This document shows, one piece after another, positions 44,925 through 54,439 of a stretch of DNA of 64,000 bases. The stretch spans positions 1 through 64,000 of the forward strand of contig NZ_LRUB01000022.1 in NCBI RefSeq assembly GCF_001550065.1, in the 5' to 3' direction. The translations under genes and the position numbers were made by a program. The stretch's first letter is position 1. Each line of letters opens with the position of its first letter. The notes beneath the pieces are model-generated. The model had not been told where the DNA came from. It saw only the letters and a list, made by a program, of their open reading frames with translations, and searched no databases. The stretch is from Kordiimonas lipolytica (GTDB lineage Bacteria > Pseudomonadota > Alphaproteobacteria > Sphingomonadales > Kordiimonadaceae).

Positions 44925-45875
44925 CTAATCCTCAATGCCCTTCAGGAAAATCCGCAGCGCCATCAAGTAAAACTCTTCATTGTCGCCCATGGTGGCGTGC
45001 CCGGCGCCAGGGACAATCACAGTCTTGGCATCAGGGATCATACCGCCGAACTTGCGGCAGCTCTTGGGCGCGGCCTCGTCATATTCACCGCAGATCATCA
45101 GGGTGGGGGCAGCAATATTGGGAAGCTGTGGGCTGATGTCGTAATCCTTCAGCGTGCCGGGCGCGAAAAATTCGGTTGGTCCCCACATGATTTCATACAT
45201 CACCGGGTTCCAGTCCGGGCCGTCCACACGGTAGCGGCTGTTGCGGCAGCCTTCGGTGCGGCACATATGGCGGGCATAAAAGGCTTCTTCCGCAGCCCGG
45301 TAATCCGGGTGGTTGGTGGTGCCCTCGGCTTCATGCTTGCGGATGGTTGCTGCGGTCTCGGGTGGTAGTTGGTCAATCCATTCCTGATTATCCGCGATCC
45401 ATTGGTGGGTGGAAATCAGCGGGCTTGAAAGGATTGCAGCCTTGAGGCCGTCTGGGTTCCTGACGGCATATTCAGCCGCCAGCGTCCCGCCCCAGCTGTG
45501 GCCCGCGATAATCACTTCATCAAGCCCGAGTGCTTCACGGATATGATCGATCTCCGCCACGAACCGCTCAACGCGCCAATTGGCAGGGTTGTTCGGGCGC
45601 TCTGAATTGCCCGTGCCCAGCTGGTCATAAAGGATCACTGGATATTCGTCCGCAAGCGCCACATACGGCATGTTCCCCCGGTGTGTGCCGCCAGGGCCGC
45701 CGTGCATCACGATGATCGCCGGGCGCTTGCCCAGATGCTCGCGCCCATTCAAGCGGTACCAAATCTTGCCGCCGTCCACCTGGATGAAGCCTGCGATTTC
45801 CGGGTCCTGATGGGCCTGGGCGGGCAGGGCAAAGGCGGTAAGCGCAAGAATGGCGGCGAGAGCAAAGCGGAGCAT
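44925..45875 (-). CDS. Secreted alpha/beta hydrolase (S33 proline iminopeptidase-like)
   Basis: The 316-residue protein has a signal peptide (FALAAILALTAFALPAQA). The hydrolase core has the oxyanion motif HGGPGG, the nucleophile elbow GHSWGG, Asp in CGEYDEAAP and His in GAGHATM. This is the S33 prolyl aminopeptidase pattern. An intramolecular disulfide is possible in CRTEGC. It begins 10 bp after the fghA stop on the same strand, so it may be the third gene of that operon. Confidence 0.88.
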   Translation of the reverse strand: MLRFALAAILALTAFALPAQAHQDPEIAGFIQVDGGKIWYRLNGREHLGKRPAIIVMHGGPGGTHRGNMPYVALADEYPVILYDQLGTGNSERPNNPANWRVERFVAEIDHIREALGLDEVIIAGHSWGGTLAAEYAVRNPDGLKAAILSSPLISTHQWIADNQEWIDQLPPETAATIRKHEAEGTTNHPDYRAAEEAFYARHMCRTEGCRNSRYRVDGPDWNPVMYEIMWGPTEFFAPGTLKDYDISPQLPNIAAPTLMICGEYDEAAPKSCRKFGGMIPDAKTVIVPGAGHATMGDNEEFYLMALRIFLKGIED

Positions 45876-45884
45876 GTGTGTGTC

Positions 45885-46724
45885 CTATTTGAGTGCGTCA
45901 GCGTGATGGCGCAGATGATCTTCAATGAAGCTTGAGATGAAGAAATAGCTATGATCATAGCCCGCGTGACGGCGGAGCGTGACCTTTTGCCCAACCTTCT
46001 CGCACGCGGCTTCAAATAGCTCAGGCTTCAACTGGCCTTCCAGGAAATTGTCCGCAAGGCCTTGATCGATAAGAATATTTACTTCTGTTGCACCGCCGCT
46101 TTCCAGAAGGGCGCAGGCGTCATAGTCTGCCCAGGCCGCGCGGTCAGCGCCGATGTATCCTGTCAGCGCCTTCTCGCCCCACGGACAGTTCATGGGCGAG
46201 ACAATCGGCGCGAAGGCCGAGACAGACCGGAATGTCTCGCGGTTCTTCAAAAAGATGGTCAGAGCGCCATGCCCGCCCATCGAGTGGCCGGTGATGCCCT
46301 GGCGGTTCATGTCTGCGTTGAACTCTTCCTTGATCAGGGCAGGGAGCTCACGCGTCACATAGTCATACATATGGAAATGGGTGTTCCACGGGGCCTCTGT
46401 GGCATTCACATAAAAACCTGCGCCCTTGCCGAAGTCATAGGCTTCATCGTCCGGCACGTCGTCGCCGCGCGGACTGGTGTCCGGGCAGACGATCATCAGC
46501 CCCAGTTCCGCGGCCACGCGTTGGAAACCGGCCTTCACGGTCGCATTGTCTTCCGTGCACGTGAGGCCAGACAGGTACCACACCACCGGCACAGGCCCGT
46601 CGAGGGCCTGCGGCGGCGTGAACACGCTAAAGCGCATGTCGCACTTGGTTGTTTCGGCAGCGTGGCGGTAGTAGCCCTGCGTACCGCCGAAACATTGGGT
46701 CTCTGAGATAATCTCGAATGACAT
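45885..46724 (-). CDS. fghA: S-formylglutathione hydrolase
   Basis: The 279-residue esterase hydrolyses S-formylglutathione to formate and glutathione, the second step of glutathione-dependent formaldehyde detoxification. The nucleophile is in GHSMGGHGAL and the catalytic His in AGYDHSYFF. Its ATG shares one base with the stop of the dehydrogenase gene (TGATG), implying coupled translation. Confidence 0.95.
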   Translation of the reverse strand: MSFEIISETQCFGGTQGYYRHAAETTKCDMRFSVFTPPQALDGPVPVVWYLSGLTCTEDNATVKAGFQRVAAELGLMIVCPDTSPRGDDVPDDEAYDFGKGAGFYVNATEAPWNTHFHMYDYVTRELPALIKEEFNADMNRQGITGHSMGGHGALTIFLKNRETFRSVSAFAPIVSPMNCPWGEKALTGYIGADRAAWADYDACALLESGGATEVNILIDQGLADNFLEGQLKPELFEAACEKVGQKVTLRRHAGYDHSYFFISSFIEDHLRHHADALK

Positions 46725-47827
46725 CAGAATTCCACCACGGAGCGGATGGATTTGCCTTCGTGCATCAGGTCAAACGCAGTGTTGATCTCATCCAGCGGCA
46801 TCTTGTGGGTGATCAGGTCGTCGATATTGATCTTGCCGTCCATGTACCAGTCGACAATCTTTGGTACGTCCGTGCGGCCGCGTGCGCCACCGAAGGCCGA
46901 CCCGCGCCAGACGCGCCCGGTTACCAGCTGGAACGGACGGGTGGAGATTTCCTGGCCCGCGCCCGCAACGCCAATGATGATGCTTTCGCCCCAGCCTTTG
47001 TGGCAGCACTCAAGCGCCTGTCGCATGGTGTTCACATTGCCGATGCACTCGAAGCTATAGTCCGCGCCTCCGTTGGTGAGGTCCATGATGGCTTCCATCA
47101 CGTCACATTCCTTGGGGTTGATGAAGTCTGTCATGCCGAACTGGCGGCCCATGGCTTCGCGGGCGGGGTTGATATCCACACCAACAATCTTGTTGGCGCC
47201 AACCATGCGTGCCCCTTGGATCACGTTGAGGCCGATACCGCCAAGACCAAACACCACGACATTCGAGCCGGGCTCAACCTTCGCGTCGAACGCCACCGCG
47301 CCCACGCCGGTCGTGACACCGCAGCCGATGTAGCAGATCTTGTCGAACGGCGCGTCTTCGCGCACCTTTGCCAGCGCGATTTCTGGCAGCACCGTGTGGT
47401 TCGAGAAGGTCGAGCAGCCCATATAATGAAGGATCGGCTTGCCATCGATCGAGAACCGGCTGGTGCCGTCCGGCATCACGCCCTTGCCCTGCGTTTCGCG
47501 GATGGATTGGCACAGGTTTGTCTTGGGGTGCAGGCAATAATCACACTCGCGGCACTCTGGCGTATACAAGGGGATCACATGGTCACCCGGCTTCAGGCTT
47601 TTCACGCCTTCGCCGACCTCGAGCACCACGCCCGCGCCTTCGTGGCCCAGGATCGCAGGGAACGCGCCTTCAGGGTCGTCACCCGAAAGCGTGAAGGCAT
47701 CGGTGTGGCATACGCCGGTGGCCTTGATTTCCACAAGAACCTCGCCCGCCTTCGGGCCTTCAAGGTCCACCTCTTCAACGCTGAGCGGTTTTCCTGCGCC
47801 CCAGGCGACAGCAGCACGTGTTTTCAT
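46724..47827 (-). CDS. adhC: S-(hydroxymethyl)glutathione dehydrogenase (class III ADH)
   Basis: The 367-residue zinc enzyme oxidises S-hydroxymethylglutathione, the formaldehyde-glutathione adduct. The catalytic zinc site is shown by [10 protein letters not shown] and GHEGAG, and the structural zinc by [15 protein letters not shown]. The NAD motif is [20 protein letters not shown] lies upstream. No FrmR or other regulator adjoins it. Also called frmA or flhA. Confidence 0.96.
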   Translation of the reverse strand: MKTRAAVAWGAGKPLSVEEVDLEGPKAGEVLVEIKATGVCHTDAFTLSGDDPEGAFPAILGHEGAGVVLEVGEGVKSLKPGDHVIPLYTPECRECDYCLHPKTNLCQSIRETQGKGVMPDGTSRFSIDGKPILHYMGCSTFSNHTVLPEIALAKVREDAPFDKICYIGCGVTTGVGAVAFDAKVEPGSNVVVFGLGGIGLNVIQGARMVGANKIVGVDINPAREAMGRQFGMTDFINPKECDVMEAIMDLTNGGADYSFECIGNVNTMRQALECCHKGWGESIIIGVAGAGQEISTRPFQLVTGRVWRGSAFGGARGRTDVPKIVDWYMDGKINIDDLITHKMPLDEINTAFDLMHEGKSIRSVVEF

Positions 47828-47930
47828 GGTAATCCCTCTTACATTTTGAATCGTATTGTTAATCTGAGTGTACTTAAACCGATCAGGGCACTAAAGTGCA
47901 AGCCCTTGGGGGACTAACAGGAAAAAATGC

Positions 47931-48692
47931 ATGGCTGAAACGGTGAAAGATATCAGTGCGGCACTTCTCATCATTGGCGATGAGATTTTATCCGGTCGCA
48001 CGAAGGATGCGAACCTGTCGTATCTGGCGGTGTGGCTGAATGAGATCGGTATCCAGCTTGCGGAAGTGCGCGTGGTGCCCGATATCGAAAACGAGATCGC
48101 AGCAGCCGTGAACGCGCTCCGGTTAAAATTTGATTATCTGTTCACCACTGGCGGCATCGGCCCCACCCATGATGATATTACCGTCGACAGTGTCGCGGCT
48201 GCCTTTGAGGTTCCGGTGGTTGTTCACCCCGAAGCCTATCGCCGGATGCTCGAATACTATGGCGAAGAAAACTTCACCGACGCCCGCAAGCGCATGACGC
48301 GCGTGCCCAAAGGCGCGGAACTGATTGACAACCCCGTGTCCATCGCCCCCGGTATCCGGATCGATAATGTCTTCATCATGGCGGGCGTGCCCAAGATCAT
48401 GCAGTCGATGCTGGAAGGTATCAGGCCGCACCTGAAGACTGGCCGCAAGGTATGGACGAGCTCGCTGACGGTCCATGCACCGGAAAGCAAGATCGCCGAG
48501 GGCCTTGGCAAAATCCAGGATGATTACCCGCAGACCAGCATTGGAAGCTATCCCTTCTATGGGCAGGGATATGGCGCCAACATCGTGATCCGCAGCGCCG
48601 ACAAGGACGCGATTGACGGTGCCATGGGCGCGGTTATGAACATGTGCGACGCGATGGGCTTCGAGATGGATCACCCGACCACGCTGAGCTAG
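47931..48692 (+). CDS. Molybdopterin-binding CinA-like protein
   Basis: The 253-residue protein matches the N-terminal COG1058 half of CinA (IIGDEILSGRTKDANL, FTTGGIGPTHDDIT, GVPKIMQSM). The C-terminal nicotinamide-nucleotide amidase domain of full-length CinA is absent. COG1058 domains have been associated with ADP-ribose or NADP-linked pyrophosphatase activity and molybdopterin-like binding folds. AGGAAAA precedes the ATG. Confidence 0.88.
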   Translation: MAETVKDISAALLIIGDEILSGRTKDANLSYLAVWLNEIGIQLAEVRVVPDIENEIAAAVNALRLKFDYLFTTGGIGPTHDDITVDSVAAAFEVPVVVHPEAYRRMLEYYGEENFTDARKRMTRVPKGAELIDNPVSIAPGIRIDNVFIMAGVPKIMQSMLEGIRPHLKTGRKVWTSSLTVHAPESKIAEGLGKIQDDYPQTSIGSYPFYGQGYGANIVIRSADKDAIDGAMGAVMNMCDAMGFEMDHPTTLS

Positions 48693-48798
48693 GCCTGAGT
48701 GGCGTCGGTTGCTGGAAGCAGACAGAGCGTTTCAGAGGCCCCCGCGGCGGACATATCTGCATAGCGCGGGCAAAATCTTGCCAAAGGGCATTTCGTCA

Positions 48799-48828
48799 TT
48801 GTTATCGGCGAAAAAACTGTTCTATAAC
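48799..48828 (+). promoter_or_regulatory. Sigma-70-like promoter of tRNA-Leu
   Basis: TTGTTA (48799-48804) and TATAAC (48823-48828) are separated by 18 bp. Initiation near 48835 would give a 15-nt leader before the tRNA. Confidence 0.55.
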
Positions 48829-48849
48829 CCGCTTGTCCAACCTTCATGT

Positions 48850-48936
48850 GCCCGCATGGTGGAATTGGTAGACACACAAGACTTAAAATCTTGAGACCGT
48901 ATGGTCGTGCCGGTTCGAGTCCGGCTGCGGGTACCA
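48850..48936 (+). tRNA. tRNA-Leu (anticodon TAA)
   Basis: The 87-nt gene has a class II long variable arm and an encoded CCA. The anticodon stem caaga/tcttg closes the loop cttaaaa, giving TAA (48884-48886). The T-arm is ccggttcgagtccgg. The acceptor pairs gcccgca with tgcgggt, with a G-U first pair. It decodes UUA/UUG. Confidence 0.97.
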
Positions 48937-49077
48937 CCTTCCACTTATCGTCTTCCAATATTTCGTGGTAGTTGCATTGACATGCTCGGCCATCCGGTTT
49001 GATATGCGCACCATTGAGAAAAAATGGGGGCGGGGTCCTGGATCGACCGTCAAAAATCGAACGAGCGAGAACAAGAC

Positions 49078-49617
49078 ATGAATGCACGACAGCAGGTTCT
49101 TCAGCATATGCCCAAGAATGCGGTGTGCGCCGAAGTGGGTGTCCATCTGGGTGATTATTCTGCCAAAATCATCAACAGGACCAACCCGAAAAAACTGTAT
49201 CTCATCGATCCCTGGCAGGTGATCGAGGACGAGAAATACGCAAAATCATGGTTCGGCAAAAAGGTTGCCCAGCGCGAGATGGACCAGCGCTACAAAAGCG
49301 TGCAGAAGCGTTTCGCGGACAACCCGGCTGTGGAAATCCTGCGCGATTTTTCCAAGGGTGCGGTTGAGCATATCCCGGACGGCAGCCTGGATTTCGTTTA
49401 TCTGGACGGCGATCACAGCTATGAGGGCGTCTGCCTGGATTTCGACCTGTTCTATGACAAGGTCAAGCCGAACGGCCTGATTTATGGCGACGATTACACA
49501 GACCAGTTCTGGTGGGGCACCGGTGTCATTGATGCCCTGCACAAGAACCTGTATGAGAAAGACCTGCGCCTTGTGTTCCTGAACGGTACCCAATTCTGCT
49601 GCCGTAAGATGGGCTGA
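49078..49617 (+). CDS. Class I SAM-dependent methyltransferase (Methyltransf_24-like)
   Basis: The 179-residue protein has SAM motif I (CAEVGVHLGDYSAKI), motif II around LYLIDPWQ and the FVYLDGDHSYEGV block typical of the Methyltransf_24 family. Substrate unknown; relatives often act in surface-polysaccharide or natural-product contexts. ATG 49078 is favoured although its ribosome site is weak; the in-frame ATG 49024 would add 18 residues. It is the first gene after tRNA-Leu. Confidence 0.82.
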   Translation: MNARQQVLQHMPKNAVCAEVGVHLGDYSAKIINRTNPKKLYLIDPWQVIEDEKYAKSWFGKKVAQREMDQRYKSVQKRFADNPAVEILRDFSKGAVEHIPDGSLDFVYLDGDHSYEGVCLDFDLFYDKVKPNGLIYGDDYTDQFWWGTGVIDALHKNLYEKDLRLVFLNGTQFCCRKMG

Positions 49618-49624
49618 TCATCCA

Positions 49625-49672
49625 GGGCGACTGACCACCTGGGCGACTGACCACCTGGGCGGCTGATCAGCT
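49625..49672. repeat. Three tandem 16-bp units
   Basis: gggcgactgaccacct is present at 49625-49640 and 49641-49656, with a diverged third unit at 49657-49672. The array lies between the methyltransferase stop and the S24 peptidase stop and overlaps the latter. Likely a local slippage expansion. Confidence 0.8.
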
Positions 49673-50230
49673 ATCCAGGCTGCCGATGACAAGCAAAAGG
49701 CGGCTTACCTGTTCGCGTGGAAGGCGAATCTCCCGGGCGGGATTATATTGCTTCAGCACAAGCTCCTGGCCATCCCATTTTACAAATTGCTTGATGAACC
49801 CTGTGTGGTCGGCTGTTTCCACCAGGACGAACCGGCCTTTGCGTGGCGGTTTGGTTGGGTGTACATAGGCCAGGTCCTGATTCTTGTATTTGGGTACCAT
49901 CGAATCGCCTGTCACATACACGGCGAACGCGTCCTTCACGCCCTGCAGGTCAGCGGGCCGGAATGTCCAGTCGATGGCACTGTCTTCCATAATGATATTG
50001 CCGTCTTTTCCCCCTTGGGCACGTCCCAGTACGGGCAGGTCGCGTTTGGTGCCAAACGCCCTTTCTTGCAGGCTAGCAAAGGCGCGCTGCGTCCTGCGTG
50101 GCAGCCCCTGGCGGTGGGTGCGACCGTCTGCAATAGGGGGCTGAGTTTTTTCAAGTTGGGGGACTGGCCTATTGGCGGTCTCGCCGGCAAATCCGTCCGG
50201 GGCGATGCTGAATGTGTCGCGTGCGTCCAT
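49667..50230 (-). CDS. S24-family (LexA-like) peptidase without a DNA-binding domain
   Basis: The 187-residue protein has a C-terminal LexA/CI-type S24 domain (about 85-185) with the Ser in VTGDSMVPKY (S110) and the Lys in GFIKQFV (K147). The first 80 residues are Pro/Arg-rich and contain no helix-turn-helix, unlike normal S24 repressors of about 220 residues. AAGGAG lies upstream of two adjacent ATGs. It could be a degenerate repressor, a UmuD-like protein or a mis-started form. Confidence 0.82.
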   Translation of the reverse strand: MDARDTFSIAPDGFAGETANRPVPQLEKTQPPIADGRTHRQGLPRRTQRAFASLQERAFGTKRDLPVLGRAQGGKDGNIIMEDSAIDWTFRPADLQGVKDAFAVYVTGDSMVPKYKNQDLAYVHPTKPPRKGRFVLVETADHTGFIKQFVKWDGQELVLKQYNPAREIRLPREQVSRLLLVIGSLDS

Positions 50231-50409
50231 CATGTTCTCCTTTTGTTCTTATTATGCAGATTGGCCGCGTCAAATAAAGCGCAAAGTTGTAGTGACAGAA
50301 TTTTAATGTTGTTGCGGACATACTGTCGGCACTGGCATGCTAGCTGTGCATTCGGAGCTGCCGGTGTGTGGGTGAGGGGCGCCCGCAAAAATCGCGTTAG
50401 GTGAGATAA

Positions 50410-52044
50410 ATGGACGACAATCAGTCGATCGATCTCCAGAGGTTTGCGGGGCTTTACCGGTCGCTGGCAACAGCTGTGCTGGAGCTTGGGCCGGATGATA
50501 CGGTGGAATATGCCACCGGCAATATGGACCGCCTTTTGGGCTGTCCTTCCGAAAGCCTCATCGGGCAGTCCTTCTCTGCCTATATTCATTCCAAGGATTT
50601 TGCTATTTGGCGCCTTGTCCGCCACAAGCTGCTGAAGTCGGCGCATGTGGGGCCGGTGCCGCTCAGGGTTTTACGCACGGACGGCATGCCGGGTGCTGTT
50701 GAACTGCATGCTGTGCGCGTCCGCGGGGCGGGGCCAGGGGCCATCCAGCTTTCGGTCAGCCCCTATTGGGGACAATTGTCGATCGGGGATACCAAACGGG
50801 TGCCAAGCAGTTCACCACGGCAATTCGAGCGGCATCATTTCGGCAAGCTTGCACAGCGGTTGACAGACTATGCCGCAGGCACCGATCACAGCGTGCCGGA
50901 AGCCCTGATGAAGCTGGCGGGGCTGGACGAGCGGGCGGACACGGGCAAAGCAGAGGCCAGCTTGTGGGCCTTGCACCGCTTGCTGGGGGATGCGGCGGCC
51001 GAAGGGGCAGCGGGCGATCTGGCTGAAAGCAAGCGCTCGGGGCATCAGCCTTTAGGTGCGCCACAAAGCCCGAAAGCGGATGAGCGGGAACAAGTTTCCA
51101 GCGCCATGCGCGGCGCCTTCAAGCAGGGACGCGACAGTGCCAACTATGTGACCGTGGCCGGCGAAGATGGCATATCCGAAGCCGATGCGGTCAAGGCGGC
51201 GGTCTATGCCATGAAGCGCGCGGCCTCAAGAGAAAATGCCAAGACAATCCAGGCCTTGACCGGTGGCTATGAACGTCGGCTGGAAAAAGTGAAAGCGCAA
51301 CTGAAGGCCTTCAAGCAGATCGTTCTGCAGGAGCGTTTTGATGTGGCCCTTCAGCCGATTGTCGATATCCATGACGGCAGCTTGCATCACTTTGAGGCGC
51401 TCGCCCGCTTCGACCAGAATGTTTTCAAGGGATCACCGTTTGAATTCATGTGCTTCGCCGAAGATATCGGCGTGATCCATGAATTTGACCTCGCCATGAC
51501 CATGAAGGTGGTGTCGCTGATTAAGCGGATGCGGCGTATCGGCTATAATGTGGCAGCTGCGGTGAATATCTCCGGCCATTCGATCCAGTCACAGGGGTTT
51601 CTGCGCCATTTTTTCAATATTCTTGAGGATTGCGGCGATATCCGCGAGAACCTGATGTTCGAGCTGACAGAATCCAGCCAGATTGACGACCTTGAGACGA
51701 CCAACAGGATTTTGAGGCGTATCCGCGATTTCGGTCATAAGGTCAGCCTTGATGACTTCGGGGCAGGGGCTGCGGGCTTGCAGTATCTTCGCGTTTTGAA
51801 GGTGGACTGCGTGAAGATCGACGGAATTTACATCCGCAAGGGTCTTGAAGACGGCGAAAATCGCTCTTTCCTGCGTTCGATGGCAGACCTTTGCGCAGGT
51901 CTTGGAATTGAGACAGTTGGCGAATGCGTGGAAAATGAAGAGCAGCGCCGATTCCTGGCGGAAATAGGCGTCAATTACGCGCAGGGGTGGCTGTATGGCA
52001 AGCCCATGCCGCCTGATGAAGCGCTTCAGTTCATGCAGGGCTAA
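50410..52044 (+). CDS. PAS-EAL cyclic-di-GMP phosphodiesterase
   Basis: The 544-residue protein has an N-terminal PAS-like domain (about 12-120), a linker with low-complexity and coiled-coil character (about 215-305), and an EAL domain (about 310-544). Key catalytic residues are present: E329-A-L in HHFEALARF, N in NISGHS, E in FELTES, DD in LDDFGAG, K in VKIDG and E in ETVGECVE. It should hydrolyse c-di-GMP. Lying directly before the flgK promoter, it probably links c-di-GMP to motility. Confidence 0.9.
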   Translation: MDDNQSIDLQRFAGLYRSLATAVLELGPDDTVEYATGNMDRLLGCPSESLIGQSFSAYIHSKDFAIWRLVRHKLLKSAHVGPVPLRVLRTDGMPGAVELHAVRVRGAGPGAIQLSVSPYWGQLSIGDTKRVPSSSPRQFERHHFGKLAQRLTDYAAGTDHSVPEALMKLAGLDERADTGKAEASLWALHRLLGDAAAEGAAGDLAESKRSGHQPLGAPQSPKADEREQVSSAMRGAFKQGRDSANYVTVAGEDGISEADAVKAAVYAMKRAASRENAKTIQALTGGYERRLEKVKAQLKAFKQIVLQERFDVALQPIVDIHDGSLHHFEALARFDQNVFKGSPFEFMCFAEDIGVIHEFDLAMTMKVVSLIKRMRRIGYNVAAAVNISGHSIQSQGFLRHFFNILEDCGDIRENLMFELTESSQIDDLETTNRILRRIRDFGHKVSLDDFGAGAAGLQYLRVLKVDCVKIDGIYIRKGLEDGENRSFLRSMADLCAGLGIETVGECVENEEQRRFLAEIGVNYAQGWLYGKPMPPDEALQFMQG

Positions 52045-52074
52045 CTGACCCTCCCTATATACAACTCCCTCTAA

Positions 52075-52091
52075 TTGGCACACTCCTTGCT
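52075..52091 (+). promoter_or_regulatory. Sigma-54 promoter upstream of flgK
   Basis: TTGGCACACTCCTTGCT matches the TGGCAC-N5-TTGC consensus exactly, with 10 nt between the invariant GG (-24) and GC (-12). Transcription would begin near 52102, leaving a leader of about 220 nt before flgK. Hook-associated genes of alphaproteobacteria often use RpoN with an FlbD-like activator. Confidence 0.88.
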
Positions 52092-52320
52092 GCTTGTGTA
52101 TGCGAAAGGCAATGCGCTACAAGCGCGGCGCTCTTGAGAAATGCAAAGGATTGGTGTGTTAACTATATGTTTTTACGTCGAAAATATGCCGAAGTGAGTG
52201 GTTTTAACTGTCAGCCAGGGAAGGTATGTGCGGCCAAGTTTGCCGCTGTCGGCCCGCTGTCGGTGGCATATTTTGCCCGGCGTGGCACCGGTCCTCAGCC
52301 AACGAATGAGGAGATGATCA

Positions 52321-54429
52321 ATGTCGATTAACGGTATTATCAACACCTCGCTCAGCGGGCTGTTCACCAACCAGGCGGCAATTCAGGCAACGTCGAACAA
52401 CATCGCCAATGTCAATACCGAGGGCTACTCCCGCGTACGGGTCGAGACAGAGGCCAATACGTTGCAGGGGCAATCCGCTGGTGTAATGATTTCGGACATC
52501 AAGCGTGTCGTAGACCAGTTTCTTGAAACGGCTCTCAGGACTTCCACCTCCAACCTGTCGGAAGTGACAGTGCAGCGTGAGTTTCATGACCGGCTGCAGG
52601 GTATCCTTGGTGATCCGGCGTCTGACAGTTCGCTGGCCGCTCGCATGGATCAGATCTATCAGGCTATGGCGGACCTTGCGCTCAACCCTGCGGATGTCCT
52701 GCGTCGCCAGCAAATGCTTTCCGAGATTGGTAGTTTTGCTGATCAGGTCAACCTTTATCACAACCAGATTCAATCGCTTCGCGGCGAGGCAAGTACCCAG
52801 ATGGCGGAAACGGTAACCGCGATCAATACGACGCTGCAGCGTATTGACTCTTTGAACCCGCTTCTGGTGCGTGCCTATTCGCTTGGTGAAGAATCCGGTG
52901 GCCTTGAAGGTCAGTTGGCACTGGCGCTCGGTGATCTGGCAGAAATGATTGACGTTAAGATCGAGCGGACTGCAGCCGGCGGCGTCAAGATCGCGACGAG
53001 CGATGGTTATCCACTGCTTGATACGTCGCTATTCCAGCTCGAATATGATGCGCCCGGGATCGTAGAGGCCGGCACGACCTTCCCGACCATCGACGTGTAC
53101 CGGGTGAACGATAATCTTGAGCAGATTTCCTCCACAGCTGATCTCACGCCGCATATCCGGTCTGGCAAATTGAAGGGCCTGATGGAAATGCGGGACAACC
53201 AGCTGGTGGACCTGAGCGTGACGCTGGGCGAATTATCTGCCCGGGTGATGGACCAGTTCAACGCAATTCAGAACAAGTTTTCTGCGGTTCCTGCGCCAAA
53301 CACGCTTGAAGGCAAGCAGACCTATGTTGACGGTGCGCACCCGACCGGTTTCACCGGCCAGACTACCTTTGCGGTTGTAGATGGCAGCAACAATCAACTG
53401 GTGAATTCCGTTACCATCGATTTCAGCGCATACCCGGATTTTAATGCGGCTGTCGCAGCAGTGAACGCAGCCCTTGGCGCGGATGGGTCGCTGGCGCTTA
53501 CAAACGGTGTCATGTCTTTCACGGCATCCAACGCCGCGAACGGCGTTGTGATCGCCGACGTGGAAGCGGATCCGAGCGACCGGGCCGGGCGCGGTTTTTC
53601 GCACTTCTTCGGTATGAATGATCTCTTGAGTGCGGACCGTCCCGGCATCTATGAAACCGGGCTGGACGGCACGGAAGATCACAACCTTGGCGCAGCTGAG
53701 GCGATCGAGTTTGAGGTGCAGGACGCCCTGGGGCGGCAGCTGGCTACGATTTCTGTGGGCACGACGGGCACAACATTCAATGACATGATCGCCGAACTGA
53801 ACAATGTTGGCGGCCTGGGTGCATATTTTTCCTTCACGCTTCAGGGCGATGGCCAGCTGACCTATCAGGAAACAGCCTCTTATGACGGCCTCAGCCTGAA
53901 GGTTGTTAACGACACGACGGACCTTGGCAGCACGGGTGTTACCTTCACCGGGGCGTTCGGTATCGGCGACAAGCACCGTGTCGAAGCGGCGCGTGATGTT
54001 ACGGTCAATGAAGATATTGTTTCGGACCCGAACCTTCTGTCGCTGGCGGTTTTTGACGCAACTGGCGCGGTTGGCGATGTGGTTCTGACAGACGGTGACC
54101 AGCGCGGCGCGCTTGCCTTCCAGTCCCTTGAGACGTCACTTGTGGCGTTTGATAGCGCGGGCGAGTTGAAGGGTAGTAATGTCACGCTCGGTCAGTATGT
54201 GGCCCGTTTCCTTGGGAACGCAGGCTTGCAGGCCCGCCGGGTGCAAGACCTTGAAGAAGACAATCTCGAGCTGAAGCAAGAGGTTGAGGCTCGGAATTCT
54301 GCCGTTTCCGGCGTCAATATGGACGAGGAGCTCGCCAATCTGGTCGTGTACCAGAATGCATATGGCGCAGCGGCCCGTGTTCTATCCAGTGTGCAGGGGT
54401 TGTATGACGACCTCCTGTCGATAGTGTAA
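52321..54429 (+). CDS. flgK: Flagellar hook-associated protein 1
   Basis: The 702-residue protein joins hook and filament. The N-terminal rod-type motif (LSGLFTNQAAIQATSNNIAN followed by VNTEGYSRV) and the C-terminal helix (LVVYQNAYGAAARVLSSVQ) are canonical. It is longer than enterobacterial FlgK (about 550), the extra length being in the variable middle. The ATG has GAGGAG upstream and is served by the sigma-54 promoter. flgL follows 10 bp downstream. Confidence 0.95.
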   Translation: MSINGIINTSLSGLFTNQAAIQATSNNIANVNTEGYSRVRVETEANTLQGQSAGVMISDIKRVVDQFLETALRTSTSNLSEVTVQREFHDRLQGILGDPASDSSLAARMDQIYQAMADLALNPADVLRRQQMLSEIGSFADQVNLYHNQIQSLRGEASTQMAETVTAINTTLQRIDSLNPLLVRAYSLGEESGGLEGQLALALGDLAEMIDVKIERTAAGGVKIATSDGYPLLDTSLFQLEYDAPGIVEAGTTFPTIDVYRVNDNLEQISSTADLTPHIRSGKLKGLMEMRDNQLVDLSVTLGELSARVMDQFNAIQNKFSAVPAPNTLEGKQTYVDGAHPTGFTGQTTFAVVDGSNNQLVNSVTIDFSAYPDFNAAVAAVNAALGADGSLALTNGVMSFTASNAANGVVIADVEADPSDRAGRGFSHFFGMNDLLSADRPGIYETGLDGTEDHNLGAAEAIEFEVQDALGRQLATISVGTTGTTFNDMIAELNNVGGLGAYFSFTLQGDGQLTYQETASYDGLSLKVVNDTTDLGSTGVTFTGAFGIGDKHRVEAARDVTVNEDIVSDPNLLSLAVFDATGAVGDVVLTDGDQRGALAFQSLETSLVAFDSAGELKGSNVTLGQYVARFLGNAGLQARRVQDLEEDNLELKQEVEARNSAVSGVNMDEELANLVVYQNAYGAAARVLSSVQGLYDDLLSIV

Positions 54430-54439
54430 GGAGCATCAA

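Noticed and set aside
46718..47917. 399-codon plus-strand open frame over adhC
   Set aside because: It is a shadow of the class III alcohol dehydrogenase, whose zinc and NAD motifs are complete on the other strand.
49625..49672. CRISPR array
   Set aside because: Units are 16 bp, directly adjacent with no spacers, and no cas gene is present.
50330..50360. Second sigma-54-like site (ggcactggcatgc) before the EAL gene
   Set aside because: The GG-GC spacing is 9 or mismatched rather than 10, so it does not fit RpoN.
52134..52331. 65-codon open frame in the flgK leader
   Set aside because: It overlaps the flgK start in another frame, lacks a ribosome site and has no motif; a leader peptide cannot be excluded but is unsupported.
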